This document shows positions 1 through 8,772 of a stretch of 36,234 bases of DNA, in pieces (the first letter of the stretch is position 1; every line of letters begins with the position of its first letter). The translations under genes were made by a program, and so were the position numbers. Where the stretch lies: contig NZ_WBKR01000033.1 of the NCBI RefSeq assembly GCF_008868155.1, forward strand, positions 1 to 36,234, read 5' to 3'. The notes under the pieces were generated by a model, which did not search any database, was not told the DNA's origin, and saw only the letters and a program-made list of their open reading frames with translations. Source of the DNA: Micromonospora sp. ALFpr18c (GTDB lineage: Bacteria > Actinomycetota > Actinomycetes > Mycobacteriales > Micromonosporaceae).

Positions 1-7
1 TGGGTTG

Positions 8-36
8 TTGACTTGGGTATTCGCTTGGTGAATAGT
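8..36 (+). promoter_or_regulatory. Promoter of the PadR-ABC operon, leaderless layout
   Basis: TTGACT at 8-13 and AATAGT at 31-36 are separated by 17 nt, a good sigma-70-type match. The GTG start at 44 lies 7 nt after the -10, so the transcript probably begins at or next to the start codon. Within the promoter, TATTC (18-22) and GAATA (30-34) form an inverted repeat with a 7-nt centre, and TTGACTTG occurs at 8-15 and again at 37-44. Either could be the binding site of the PadR protein encoded just downstream; autoregulation is inferred. Confidence 0.6.
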
Positions 37-43
37 TTGACTT

Positions 44-580
44 GTGTCTACGTCGCACGTTCTGCTGGGGTTGCTCGCTGGTGGGAGCCGGCATGGTTAT
101 GACCTCAAGCGTGCGCATGACGAGCGGCTGCCCCGGGCGCGGCCGCTGGCGTTCGGGCAGGTCTACGCGACGCTCGGGCGCCTGCAACGCGACGGTCTGG
201 TGGCGGCCGCCGGTCAGGACCGGGCGGCCGGACCGGACCGGACGACGTACGCGCTGACCGGTGAGGGTCGGGCCACGCTCGACCGGTGGCTGTCCACGGT
301 GGAGCCTCCGATGCCGTACGTGGCCAGCACGCTCTTCACCAAGGTCGTCGTGGCGCTGCTGGTCGCCGACGTGGACCGGGCCCGCTCCTATCTGATCGCC
401 CAGCGCGGCGCGCACACCGCGCGGCTGCGCGAGTTGACCGCGGTCAAGGCCGACCCGGCCGCCACCCTCAGCGATGTGGTCGCGGCCGATTTCGCGATCG
501 CCCACCTCGACGCCGACCTGCGGTGGCTGCGCGCCACCCTGGACCGGGTCGCCGACTGGCACCGGGAGGTGCATCCGTGA
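44..580 (+). CDS. PadR family transcriptional regulator
   Basis: This 178-residue protein has an N-terminal winged helix typical of PadR. Residues 5-70 include HVLLGLL, HGYDLKR and the recognition region FGQVYATLGRLQRDGLV, followed by YALTGEGRATLDRWL. The C-terminal half (about 85-175) is alpha-helical and matches the dimerisation arm of the long, Vir-type PadR class. PadR proteins usually repress an adjacent transporter gene and are released by a small ligand. Here the GTG start at 44 has no Shine-Dalgarno but sits 7 nt after a -10 box. The stop codon overlaps the GTG of the ABC ATPase gene (GTGA), which indicates translational coupling. Control of the downstream exporter is inferred from position; the ligand is unknown. 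Confidence 0.9.
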   Translation: MSTSHVLLGLLAGGSRHGYDLKRAHDERLPRARPLAFGQVYATLGRLQRDGLVAAAGQDRAAGPDRTTYALTGEGRATLDRWLSTVEPPMPYVASTLFTKVVVALLVADVDRARSYLIAQRGAHTARLRELTAVKADPAATLSDVVAADFAIAHLDADLRWLRATLDRVADWHREVHP

Positions 581-1278
581 CGCAACTCCAGGCTCGCGGC
601 GTGGTTCGGGCGTACGGCCCGACGCCCGCCCTGCGTGGCGTGACGCTCGACGTGGCCGAGGGTGAGATCGTCGCCGTCACCGGTCCGAGCGGCTGCGGCA
701 AGTCGACCCTGCTGCACTGCCTGGCGGGGATCCTCCGCCCGGACGTCGGCGAGGTCACCTGGCGTGGCCATCGGATCGACACCTGGTCGGAGGCGGCCCG
801 GTCCCGGCTGCGGCGCACCGAGTTCGGGGTGCTGTTCCAGTTCGGCCAGTTGGTCGCCGAGCTGACCGCGGCGGAGAACGTCGCCCTGCCCCTGCTTCTC
901 GCCGGCACGGGGCGGCGAGAGGCACGGACGGCGGCGCTCACCTGGCTGGAGCGGTTCGGGGTGGCCGACCTGGCCGACGTCCGGCCGGGTGAGATGTCCG
1001 GCGGTCAGCAGCAGCGCTGCGCGACGGCGCGGGCGTTGGTGACCGAGCCGCGGGTGCTCTTCGCCGACGAACCGACCGGTGCGCTGGACACGCTCACCGG
1101 TGAGCAGGTCCTCACCCAGCTGGTCCGGCTCGCCCGCGAGCAGCACACCGCCGTCGTGCTGGTCACTCATGAGCCGCGGATCGCCGCGTACGCCGATCGG
1201 GAGATCGTGCTGCGCGACGGCCTGGTGGACCACACCGGCCTGGGGCTCGACGTGCCGCTGGCCGGCGGCGCCCGGTGA
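577..1278 (+). CDS. ABC transporter ATP-binding protein (LolD/MacB type)
   Basis: This 233-residue ATPase carries Walker A GPSGCGKST near residues 35-43, the signature MSGGQQQRCATARAL near 141-155, Walker B VLFADEPTGALD near 162-173 and the H-loop in LVTHEPR. The DEPTGALD form and the FtsX-like partner place it in the LolD/MacB/FtsE-type exporter group. The sequence upstream of 577 in this frame is unrelated shadow sequence of padR, so the GTG overlapping the padR stop is the natural start. It overlaps the permease gene by 4 nt (GTGA at 1275-1278). It should energise transport or mechanotransmission by the downstream permease. Substrate is unknown; a drug or lipid-like compound would fit PadR control. 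Confidence 0.92.
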   Translation: MTQLQARGVVRAYGPTPALRGVTLDVAEGEIVAVTGPSGCGKSTLLHCLAGILRPDVGEVTWRGHRIDTWSEAARSRLRRTEFGVLFQFGQLVAELTAAENVALPLLLAGTGRREARTAALTWLERFGVADLADVRPGEMSGGQQQRCATARALVTEPRVLFADEPTGALDTLTGEQVLTQLVRLAREQHTAVVLVTHEPRIAAYADREIVLRDGLVDHTGLGLDVPLAGGAR

Positions 1279-2798
1279 GGCCGGGGACGCTGGTCCGGCT
1301 CGCGCTCGCCGGCACCCGCACCGACACCGCCCGGGTGGTGCTCACCGCGCTCAGCGCCCTGCTGGCGACCCTGGCCGGGCTGGCGGCGCTCGCCGTGCTG
1401 GCGATCGACAAACCGCCGGGCGACGCGTGGGCGAAGTCGGAGCAGTACGGCAACGCGCTGCTGCGCGAGCCCGGGTTGCGCGGCGGGACGACGTTCGCGT
1501 TGCTGATGCTGACCATCCCGGTGCTGGCGTTGGCCGGTCAGTGCGCCCGGCTCGGCGCGCCGGCCCGGGACCGTCGGCTGGCAGGGCTCCGGCTGGCCGG
1601 CGCCACCCCCGGTCAGGTCACCCGGCTGGCGGTGCTGGAGACCGGCGTGGCCGCCCTGCTCGGCACGCTCGCCGGGCTGGGTGTCTACCTGGGTGGCCGC
1701 GAGTTGCTGCACCGCCCGGACGGGCAGGGCCAGCTCGCGCTGCCCACCGACGTGCTGCCGTCGGCCGGCGCGATGGCCGCGGTGGTGCTCGGTCTGCCGG
1801 TGGTCGCGGCGCTGGCCACCGCCCTGATGCTGCGTACGGTCACCACGAGCCCGCTCGGGGTGAGCCGTAAGGCCCCCCGCGAGCGTGGTCCGCGGCCGTG
1901 GGCCGGGTTGTTGATCGCGGTGGGCCTGGCCGCGTTCATCGCGGTCCGCCCGGTGCTGTTCCAGTTCGAGGGCAACGACGAGGTGTTGGCCTGGCTGGTG
2001 CCGCTGCTGTTCGTGGCGGGTGGGCTCACGGCGATGATCGGTGTGGTCATCGGTACCGGCTGGATCTCGTACACCTGCGGGCGGTTGTTGCGTCGGCATG
2101 GCCGCCACCCGGCCGCCCTGCTCGCGGCGGGCCGGCTGATGGCCGACCCGTGGGCGGGCAGCCGTACGTTCGCCGCGCTGCTCGCCGCCCTGATCTTCGG
2201 CGGGGGCGCCGCCGCGCTGCGCGCCTTCTTCGCGGCACAGGACCAGCTTGACCGGGAGCAGAGCCGACTCGGCGGGGTGGACCAGGCCGCCGACTCGTTC
2301 TACCTGTCGACCATGGATCTGGTCGACGCCGCGGTCGCGGTGGCGGTGCTGATCGCGGCGGGCGGGCTGATGGTCGCGCTGGTCGAGGGGATCGTCGCCC
2401 GTCGACGCGCGTACGCCGCGCTGGTCGCGACGGGGGTGCCCCGCGCCACGCTGAGCCGTTCCGTGGCCTGGCAGGCGTTGGCCCCGGCGGTGCCGGCAAT
2501 CCTGCTCGCGCTCACCGTGGGCACGCTGCTCGGCCGAGGGCTCTTCCCGAAAGCCACGACCGGCGGGTCGTCGACGGAGGTCTGCAACGCCACCGCTGCG
2601 CTCTGTGCCGACCCGGCCACCCGCGCCCAGTACACGCGGGTCGTGGAGACGCCGCCGGTCGAGCAGGTTCCGGACGTACCCCTGGAGCACCTGGCGTGGC
2701 TCGGTGCCGGCGCGCTGGCCGCGGTGCTGGTGACCGTCGGCGTCGGCCTGCTCTTCCTTCGCGTCAGCACGGCACTGGACGAGTTACGCGCGGCCTGA
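1275..2798 (+). CDS. FtsX-like ABC transporter permease
   Basis: This 507-residue membrane protein starts at a GTG that overlaps the ATPase stop. A hydrophobic segment at about 15-40 is followed by an extracytoplasmic stretch and then TM segments around 70-90, 118-140, 170-195, 215-235 and 248-270. A second group lies near 300-320, 345-370, 390-420 and 475-500. The motif ARLGAPARDRRLAGLRLAGATPGQV and its C-terminal echo RRRAYAALVATGVPRATL are the paired cytoplasmic motifs of duplicated FtsX permeases. It is the membrane half of the PadR-controlled transporter. The loop between the last two TM segments carries two cysteines (CNATAALC), possibly an external disulfide. Export rather than import is inferred because no binding protein is encoded. 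Confidence 0.88.
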   Translation: MRPGTLVRLALAGTRTDTARVVLTALSALLATLAGLAALAVLAIDKPPGDAWAKSEQYGNALLREPGLRGGTTFALLMLTIPVLALAGQCARLGAPARDRRLAGLRLAGATPGQVTRLAVLETGVAALLGTLAGLGVYLGGRELLHRPDGQGQLALPTDVLPSAGAMAAVVLGLPVVAALATALMLRTVTTSPLGVSRKAPRERGPRPWAGLLIAVGLAAFIAVRPVLFQFEGNDEVLAWLVPLLFVAGGLTAMIGVVIGTGWISYTCGRLLRRHGRHPAALLAAGRLMADPWAGSRTFAALLAALIFGGGAAALRAFFAAQDQLDREQSRLGGVDQAADSFYLSTMDLVDAAVAVAVLIAAGGLMVALVEGIVARRRAYAALVATGVPRATLSRSVAWQALAPAVPAILLALTVGTLLGRGLFPKATTGGSSTEVCNATAALCADPATRAQYTRVVETPPVEQVPDVPLEHLAWLGAGALAAVLVTVGVGLLFLRVSTALDELRAA

Positions 2799-2821
2799 CC
2801 TGATCCGCACCACGTCGCCGG

Positions 2822-2992
2822 TCAGGTCGGAGCGTGGAAGAGGCCCGCCGACCAGGAGATCAAGAGACCGGCGGCCGCGGAGCAGCAGCAGACGACCAGG
2901 GCGGCGGCCACCACCCCCAGGATCATCCACGCCGACATACGCCGGGCCGCACCCGGCGGCGTGTCGGTGCCTGATTCGACCTCGTCGCTCAC
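2822..2992 (-). CDS. Small single-pass membrane protein, unknown function
   Basis: This 56-residue protein has an acidic N-terminus (SDEVESGTDTPPG), a basic patch (AARRM) and one hydrophobic helix of about 25 residues, WMILGVVAAALVVCCCSAAAG, containing three consecutive cysteines, followed by LLISWSAGLF. The GTG at 2990-2992 is the most plausible start because sequence further upstream falls in an intergenic hairpin. No convincing ribosome-binding site is visible. The gene converges on the permease gene, leaving 23 nt between them. I recognise no family. It could be a small membrane-anchored accessory protein; the CCC run is a possible lipidation or metal site, which is speculation. Confidence 0.5.
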   Translation of the reverse strand: MSDEVESGTDTPPGAARRMSAWMILGVVAAALVVCCCSAAAGLLISWSAGLFHAPT

Positions 2993-3030
2993 CCTGGGAA
3001 GTCTAGGTGCGCATGATCGTGCAGCTTCCT

Positions 3031-3071
3031 GGAAGTAGTGGCCTCGCCGGCCGGCCGAGGCCACTACTTCC
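3031..3071. terminator. Strong intergenic hairpin with nested outer arms
   Basis: A perfect 16-bp inverted repeat (GGAAGTAGTGGCCTCG at 3031-3046, complement at 3056-3071) encloses a 9-nt GC-rich loop. Further out, GCATGATCG at 3011-3019 pairs with CGATCATGC at 3083-3091, so the whole element is a nested palindrome of about 80 nt. It lies downstream of ptrB and upstream of the small membrane gene, both on the minus strand. A factor-independent-like terminator for ptrB is the simplest reading. It could instead be a copy of a dispersed intergenic palindrome. Confidence 0.65.
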
Positions 3072-3122
3072 ACGATCGAGCGCGATCATGCCCGTCACGG
3101 TGATCACGCCCGCTGGGCGTCG

Positions 3123-5219
3123 TCAGGCGCGGCCGAGGCGATCCAGGATCCAGGCGTTGATGAACGCCTCCTCGCGCCAGGCGTCGTAGCGGCCGCTCGG
3201 CCCGCCGTGCCCGGCACCCATCTCGGTCTTGAGCAGGTAGTCGCCCTGCGGGGCGGTCGCCCGCAGCCGGGCGATCCACTTCGCCGGCTCCGAGTAGAGC
3301 ACACGGGTGTCGTTGAGGCTGGTCACCGCGAGGATCGCCGGGTAGTCCACCGCCGTCACGTTCTCGTACGGCGTGTACGACTTCATGTACGCGTACACCT
3401 CGGGGTCGTCGAGGGGGTTGCCCCACTCCTCCCACTCGGTGACGGTCAACGGCAGCGACGGGTCGAGGATCGAGGTGAGCGCGTCCACGAACGGCACCTG
3501 CGCGACAATCCCGCTGAACGCGTCCGGCGCGAGATTGGCGACCGCGCCCATCAGCAGGCCACCGGCCGAGGCGCCCCGGGCGACCAGCCGGTCGCTGGCC
3601 GTCCAGCCGGCCTTGACCAGGTGCCGGGCGCAGGCGACGAAGTCGGTGAAGGTGTTCTTCTTGGCCAGCATCTTGCCCTGGTCGTACCAGCGCCGGCCCA
3701 GCTCACCGCCGCCCCGGATGTGCGCCACCGCGAAGACGACGCCCCGGTCCAGCAGGGACAGTCGGGCGACCGAGAACCACGGGTCCATGCTGGCCTCGTA
3801 CGAGCCGTAGCCGTACAGCTCGCACGGTGCCGAGCCGTCCCGCGGGGTGCCGACCCGGCAGACCAGCGAGATCGGCACGCGGGTGCCGTCGTCGGCGAGC
3901 GCCCAGTCGCGGTGCTGCTCGTACTCGGCCGGGTCGTACGGCCGTCCGTCCGGCCCGGGCAGCACCGGCTTCTGCTTGCGCAGCACCATCTGCCGGGTGA
4001 CCAGGTCGTAGTCGTACACCGAGTCGGGGGTGATCAGCGACGAGTAGCGCAGGCGGATCTGCCCGGTGCGGTACTCCGGGTTGGCGTCCAGGCCGACGCT
4101 GTACAGCGGTTCGGGGAAGTCGATGTCGTACCCGTCGTCGCTGCCGACCGGCAGCACCCGCAGGCCGGTGAGCCCGTCGGTGCGCAGCGACACCACCAGG
4201 TGGTTCGCGAACGCGTCCACCGCCTCCAGCCGGGTGCCGGGGGTGTGCTCGATCAGCGGCACCCAGTCGCCCGGAACGTCGGCCGAGGTGAACGCCAGCG
4301 CGAAGTCCTCCGCGCCGTCGTTGTGCAGGATGAGGAAGCGGTGCCCGTGGTGCTCCACCGCGTACTCGATGCCCTGCCGGCGTGGCGCGATCACGGCCGG
4401 CGCCCCGGCCGGGTTGCCGGCCGGGATCACCAGCACCTCGCTGGTGACCTTGCTGTGGATGTCGATGAGGATGAACTTCTCCGAGCGGGTCAGCTCCACC
4501 CCGACCCAGAACCGCTCGTCGTCCTCCTGGTGGACGACCACGTCGTCGGCGGCGGCCGAGCCGATGGTGTGCCGCCAGACCTTGTTGGGTCGCCAGGCGT
4601 CGTCGACGGTCACGTAGAACAGCACCGACGCGTCGGCCGACCAGGCGGTGCCGTAGAACGTGTCCGGTACCTCGTCGGGCAGCAGCTCGCCGGTGGTGAG
4701 GTCCTTCACGCGCAGGGTGAACCGCTCGTCGCCGGAGAAGTCGGTCGAGTACGCCAGCCAGCGCCCGTCGGGGCTGACGTCGAAGGCGCCCAGTGCGAAG
4801 AAGTCGTGCCCCTCGGCCAGCAGGTTGCCGTCGAGCAGCACCTCCTCGCCGTCGAGCGGGGCGCCGTCCGCGCTGACCGGCGGCTCGGTCTCGCCGTCGC
4901 GGACCGCGCGGCGGCAGTGCACCCCGTACTGCTGACCTTCGATCGTCCGGGTGTAGTACCAGTGCCCGCCCTTGCGGGTGGGCACGGACAGGTCGGTCTC
5001 CCGGGTGCGCTGGCGGGTCTCCTCGAACAGGTCGGCGCGCAGCTCGGCCAGGTGCGCCGTGCGCGCGTCGGTGTACGCGTTCTCCGCGGTCAGGTAGGCG
5101 ATCGTCTCCGGGTCGTCCTTGGCGGCGAGCCAGGCGTACTCGTCGACGACCGTGTCGCCGTGGTGGGTGCGCTCGGTGGGCACCCGCTTCGCCGCGGGCG
5201 GGGCAGTCTCGGTGGTCAC
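3123..5219 (-). CDS. ptrB: Oligopeptidase B (prolyl oligopeptidase family S9A)
   Basis: This 698-residue serine peptidase cleaves short peptides after basic residues and is usually cytosolic. Residues 1-75 and 420-698 form the alpha/beta-hydrolase catalytic domain and the middle is a seven-bladed beta-propeller. The predicted triad is Ser551 in GASAGG, Asp637 in SLNDTRVLYSEPAKW and His671 in GAGHGG. The family marker AHIRGGGELGRRWYDQGK is present. Length matches PtrB (about 690). The GTG at 5217-5219 is chosen because TAACGT (5227-5232, minus strand) lies exactly 7 nt upstream, a leaderless arrangement; an in-frame GTG at 5226-5228 is less likely. It is divergent from the FAD oxidoreductase gene. 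Confidence 0.93.
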   Translation of the reverse strand: MTTETAPPAAKRVPTERTHHGDTVVDEYAWLAAKDDPETIAYLTAENAYTDARTAHLAELRADLFEETRQRTRETDLSVPTRKGGHWYYTRTIEGQQYGVHCRRAVRDGETEPPVSADGAPLDGEEVLLDGNLLAEGHDFFALGAFDVSPDGRWLAYSTDFSGDERFTLRVKDLTTGELLPDEVPDTFYGTAWSADASVLFYVTVDDAWRPNKVWRHTIGSAAADDVVVHQEDDERFWVGVELTRSEKFILIDIHSKVTSEVLVIPAGNPAGAPAVIAPRRQGIEYAVEHHGHRFLILHNDGAEDFALAFTSADVPGDWVPLIEHTPGTRLEAVDAFANHLVVSLRTDGLTGLRVLPVGSDDGYDIDFPEPLYSVGLDANPEYRTGQIRLRYSSLITPDSVYDYDLVTRQMVLRKQKPVLPGPDGRPYDPAEYEQHRDWALADDGTRVPISLVCRVGTPRDGSAPCELYGYGSYEASMDPWFSVARLSLLDRGVVFAVAHIRGGGELGRRWYDQGKMLAKKNTFTDFVACARHLVKAGWTASDRLVARGASAGGLLMGAVANLAPDAFSGIVAQVPFVDALTSILDPSLPLTVTEWEEWGNPLDDPEVYAYMKSYTPYENVTAVDYPAILAVTSLNDTRVLYSEPAKWIARLRATAPQGDYLLKTEMGAGHGGPSGRYDAWREEAFINAWILDRLGRA

Positions 5220-5291
5220 GGCGGCCACGTTACCGGCCGGGCCGCTCGGCGCGCCGGACCAGCGGCATCCCGATATCCACCACCACGGCTT

Positions 5292-5307
5292 TCGAACACA
5301 TGTACGA
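5292..5307. promoter_or_regulatory. LexA/SOS-box-like palindrome over the -10 of the FAD oxidoreductase gene
   Basis: TCGAACACATGTACGA matches the actinobacterial/mycobacterial SOS box TCGAAC-N4-GTTCGA at 11 of 12 defined positions. It overlaps TACGAT (5303-5308), a -10-like hexamer 7 nt upstream of the ATG at 5316, so a bound repressor would block that promoter. The site also lies in the 87-96 nt divergent region upstream of ptrB. The consensus is established knowledge; binding here is inferred. Confidence 0.5.
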
Positions 5308-5315
5308 TGGCCGGC

Positions 5316-6674
5316 ATGGCGGCAGCAGCGAGTTCCCTCGGCCGGTCCGGAGCCCTCGAGATCACCCGGCGGTTGGCGGCGATCTGCGGTCCACCGTTCT
5401 CCCGGCTCGGCGGGGCGGCCGACGAGGTGGCGGGGCGGCGGGCGCGCTGGGTGGCGGTCCCCGGCGGTCCGCACGCCGCCGCCGAGGTGCTGCGGCTGGC
5501 CGCCGCGCACGACCTGACGGTGGTGCCCCGGGGCGCCGGCACGAAGATCGACTGGGGTGCCGCGCCGGTGCAGGTCGACATCATGCTCGACACCGGCCGG
5601 TTGGCCGGCATCGGTCACGAGCCGGTCGGCGCACCGGTCGCCGAGGTGGGTGCCGGCACGCCGCTGCGGGCGGTGCAGGCGACGCTGGAGCGCACCGGGC
5701 AACGGCTGGCGTTGGACGCTCCGTCGCCCGGGGCGACCCTGGGCGGGGTGCTCGCCTCCGGTGAGTCCGGCCCGCTGCGGCACCGCCACGGCAGCCCCTG
5801 TGACCAGCTCCTCGGCGTCCGCTATCTCGGCGCCGACGGCGAGCTGGTCAGCGCCGGTGGCGGCGCACCCGGTCTCGACCTGGCCCGGCTGCTCTGCGGC
5901 TCGCAGGGCGCGCTCGGCGTGCTGGTCTCGGCGAGCCTGCGCGTGCAGCCGGTGCCGGCCAGCCGGCTGTGGGTGTCCCGTCCGGTGTGGACCCCGTTGG
6001 AGGTGCACGACCTGGTCCGGATGATCCTCGCCGCCCGCCTGGATCCGGCGGCCATCGAGCTCGACCTTCCCGGCGGTACGCCCCGGCCGCGCACGCCGTA
6101 CCCGCCCGGTCACCCGTCCGCCACCGCCCGGGAGCGCCACCCGTCGATGTCCGGCCGGTCCGGCGCCCCGTCCCGCGCAGGCAGCCTGGTGGTGCTGTTG
6201 GAGGGCGGCCCGGCCGACGTCACCGAACGCGCCGAACGCCTGGTCGGCCTGCTGCACGGCGAGGCCACGGTCGCGCACTCCGCCCCGACGTGGTGGCGTC
6301 GCTACCCGTTCGCCCCCGGCGACACGGCGCTGCGCCTGGAGGTGCCGATCAGCGACCTGCACGCCGCCGTGTACGCGCTGCGCGACGCGGCCGGGAGCCC
6401 GGTGCCGGTCCGGGGCTCCGCCGGGCTGGGCGTGGTGCACGCGGCGCTGCCCGGCACGCTGGCCCCCGACCGGGTGGCGTCCATCCTGGCCGCCGTGCGC
6501 GGGGTGCTGCTGGCCCGGCAGGGTCGCTGCGTGGTGGTTTCCGCCCCCGCACCGGTCCGGCGGGCGGTCGACCTGTGGGGCGAGATCGCCGGCCTGGCCC
6601 AGCTCCGGGTCGCGAAGGAGCATCTCGACCCGGAGCACCGGCTCGCCCCCGGTCGCCTGCCCGGCGGCCTGTGA
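5316..6674 (+). CDS. GlcE-like FAD-binding oxidoreductase
   Basis: This 452-residue protein has the PCMH-type FAD-binding fold. Residues about 45-190 contain WVAVPGGPHAAAEVLRLAAAHDLTVVPRGAGTKIDWGAAP, characteristic of GlcE, then VGAGTPLRAVQATLERTGQRLALDAP and GATLGGVLASGESGPLRHRHGSP. A flavin-oxidase C-terminal domain follows, ending with the typical HLDPEHRLAPGRLPGG. GlcE is normally one subunit of glycolate oxidase with GlcD and GlcF, but no partners are encoded nearby, so the substrate is uncertain. ATG 5316 is preferred because the -10 box TACGAT lies 7 nt upstream; an in-frame ATG at 5307 overlaps that box. A LexA-box-like palindrome overlaps the promoter, suggesting damage-responsive control. 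It converges on the SpoIIE phosphatase gene with 22 nt between stops. Confidence 0.85.
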   Translation: MAAAASSLGRSGALEITRRLAAICGPPFSRLGGAADEVAGRRARWVAVPGGPHAAAEVLRLAAAHDLTVVPRGAGTKIDWGAAPVQVDIMLDTGRLAGIGHEPVGAPVAEVGAGTPLRAVQATLERTGQRLALDAPSPGATLGGVLASGESGPLRHRHGSPCDQLLGVRYLGADGELVSAGGGAPGLDLARLLCGSQGALGVLVSASLRVQPVPASRLWVSRPVWTPLEVHDLVRMILAARLDPAAIELDLPGGTPRPRTPYPPGHPSATARERHPSMSGRSGAPSRAGSLVVLLEGGPADVTERAERLVGLLHGEATVAHSAPTWWRRYPFAPGDTALRLEVPISDLHAAVYALRDAAGSPVPVRGSAGLGVVHAALPGTLAPDRVASILAAVRGVLLARQGRCVVVSAPAPVRRAVDLWGEIAGLAQLRVAKEHLDPEHRLAPGRLPGGL

Positions 6675-6696
6675 CGGACCCGGCCCGGGCACCTGG

Positions 6697-8772
6697 TCAG
6701 ACCATGTCGTTGCGCAGCACCAGGATGGCGATGTCGTCGCGGGGCGGCTCGACCGAGAAGTTGATCGCGGCGGCGCGCAGTCGGGCGGCCACCACGTCGG
6801 CCGAGTAGCCGGCCAGTGGCGCGGCCGCGTCACGCAACCGGTCGGTGCCGAACAACTCCCGGCCGCGCCGCCGCTCGGTGACGCCGTCGGTGTAGAAGAT
6901 GAGGGAGTCGCCCGGGGCGAGTGCGATCTGCGCCGTCGGCGAGGTGATCGTGTCGAGCAGGCCGAGCGCCGTGCCGCCGGTGCCGACGAACGCGGCGCCG
7001 CCCTTGCCGGCCAGCAGCACCGGTCGGTCGTGCCCGGCCAGGTGCAGCGCGACGTCCAGCTGGTTGCCGTCGCCCGGCCCGACCGCCGCCAGGGCCAACG
7101 TGCAGTACCGGCCGCTGCCCCGCTCGACCAGCGTCTCGTTGAGCCGGGCCAGCGCCTCCGGCAACGGCTTGCCGTCGCCGACCAGCACCCGGATCACGTC
7201 GCGGACCAGCCCGGTGACCGCGGCGGCCTGCACACCCTTGCCGGAGACGTCGCCGATCACCACCAGCCAGCGCCCGTCGGGCAGCGGCACCACGTCGTAG
7301 AAGTCGCCGCCCACCTCGGCGTCGTCGCCGGTCGGGACGTACTCGGCGGCGAAGCCGATCCCGTCCACCAGCGGCAGCGCCGGGGGCAGCAGGGACTGCT
7401 GGAGGGTCTGCGCCACCCGCCGGCGCTCGGCGTGGATGCGGGCGTTCTCGATGGCCAGCGCGGCCCGCCGGGCCACGTCCTCCAGGACGGCCACCTCGTC
7501 CGGGTCGTGCCGGTGTCGCTGATGCCGCCCCACGGCCAGCGTGCCGAGTCGCTGCCCGCGCGCGATCAGCGGGACCGCGAACCCCTCCATCGGCCCACCG
7601 AGCGGGATCTGCGCCGCGCTGCGGGACGCCTCGCGCAGCCGCGCCTGGATCGAATCCTGGCCAGTCTCGGCCAGCACCTTGTGCAGTTGCGGCAGCATCG
7701 ACTCGTCGGCGTGGGTCGCCGCCGCCAACCGCAGCCGACCCCACTCGTCGGTGGTGTGCACCGCGCACCACTGGCCGAGTCGGGGCACCACCAGCTGCGG
7801 GATCAGCGCCATGGTCAGCTCGACGTCCAGCGACTGGGCCAGCAGTTCGCTCGCCTCGGCCAGGAACGTCAGCCACGCCTGCCGGCGGACGTCGGCCCGG
7901 CGCAGCCGGTCGTTCTCCAGGTGCAACGACAGCCGCTCGGCGGTGAGCACCGCGAGGGGCCGGGCGTACGCGGACGGCGCGGCGTCCAACTCCAGCTCCC
8001 CGCCGTACGGGCGGTGCACGGTCAGTGGCACCCGGAGCAGTTCGCTGTCGTCGCGGGGCTGCCGGCCGAAGCGGGCCAGCACCTGCCGGCCCTGCCCGTC
8101 GCCGCGGTCCAGGCGGATCGCGCCGCCGGCCGCTCCCACCATCTCGGCGAGGCGGCTGAGCAGGCCGGCGGCGAAGTCGGGCAGCGGGTCGTCCGCGTAC
8201 ATGTCGGGGGCGGTCTGCATGAGTTCGCTCATGGCGTTGGCGCTCGGCGCGGAGCGGTCGTCGGCCGCGATCGGTGTCGCCGACCCCTCGGGGTCGGTGC
8301 CGCCGCGCGGGTCGGCGCCGGGGCGGTCCAGCCGGAACCAGACGCCCTTGCCGGTGGGCAGGTACGTGGTGCCCCAACGGCTGGCGAAGTGGTCGACCAG
8401 CAGCAGCCCCCGACCCCGCTCGGACACCTCGTTGATCTCGGTGGCGTCGTTGCGGGTGCCGACGGTCAGCTCGTCGCCCGAGCCGGCCGCGAAGTCGGAG
8501 ACGGTCACGGTGAGCCCCACCTCGTCCGCGACGACGTCGATGTCCAGTTCGGTACGGGCGTGTTCGACGGCGTTGGTGGTCAGCTCCGTGGTGAGCAGCA
8601 GAGCCTCGTTGGCCAGCTCGTCCAGGTGCGCCTCGGTCAACACCGAGCGGACCACCGCGCGGGCGGCGGCGGGGGTACGCCGGTCGGCGGGCAGACGGAC
8701 GTGCCGGACCGCCCCGTTCCGGGCCCCGGCCGTCGCGGGCCCCGCCTCGGCTGACACCCTCGTATCCTCCAT
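6697..8772 (-). CDS. RsbW-like kinase / GAF / SpoIIE-type PP2C phosphatase fusion
   Basis: This 691-residue protein combines opposing activities. Residues about 25-155 are an anti-sigma-factor-type HATPase domain, with the N-box [19 protein letters not shown] and G-box [17 protein letters not shown]. Two GAF-like regions follow, about 190-300 and 310-445. The C-terminal 230 residues are a PP2C/SpoIIE phosphatase with metal-binding motifs [26 protein letters not shown] and [10 protein letters not shown]. Such proteins phosphorylate and dephosphorylate STAS-domain antagonists to control sigma factors. ATG 8772 follows a GGGGGAA Shine-Dalgarno at a normal distance. It is divergent from the HAMP-repeat kinase across 285 nt. 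The STAS protein at 17182-17517 is a plausible but unproven client. The input sensed by the GAF domains is unknown. Confidence 0.9.
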   Translation of the reverse strand: MEDTRVSAEAGPATAGARNGAVRHVRLPADRRTPAAARAVVRSVLTEAHLDELANEALLLTTELTTNAVEHARTELDIDVVADEVGLTVTVSDFAAGSGDELTVGTRNDATEINEVSERGRGLLLVDHFASRWGTTYLPTGKGVWFRLDRPGADPRGGTDPEGSATPIAADDRSAPSANAMSELMQTAPDMYADDPLPDFAAGLLSRLAEMVGAAGGAIRLDRGDGQGRQVLARFGRQPRDDSELLRVPLTVHRPYGGELELDAAPSAYARPLAVLTAERLSLHLENDRLRRADVRRQAWLTFLAEASELLAQSLDVELTMALIPQLVVPRLGQWCAVHTTDEWGRLRLAAATHADESMLPQLHKVLAETGQDSIQARLREASRSAAQIPLGGPMEGFAVPLIARGQRLGTLAVGRHQRHRHDPDEVAVLEDVARRAALAIENARIHAERRRVAQTLQQSLLPPALPLVDGIGFAAEYVPTGDDAEVGGDFYDVVPLPDGRWLVVIGDVSGKGVQAAAVTGLVRDVIRVLVGDGKPLPEALARLNETLVERGSGRYCTLALAAVGPGDGNQLDVALHLAGHDRPVLLAGKGGAAFVGTGGTALGLLDTITSPTAQIALAPGDSLIFYTDGVTERRRGRELFGTDRLRDAAAPLAGYSADVVAARLRAAAINFSVEPPRDDIAILVLRNDMV

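Noticed and set aside
3207..5315. Plus-strand extension that would lengthen the GlcE-like protein by about 700 residues
   Set aside because: The extension is antisense to ptrB and composed of RRG/VQ-rich nonsense. The family start and a -10 box place the real start at 5316.
5220..6833. Minus-strand extension upstream of ptrB giving a protein of over 1200 residues
   Set aside because: It runs through the antisense of the FAD oxidoreductase gene with no domain signal, and the oligopeptidase fold begins right after GTG 5217-5219.
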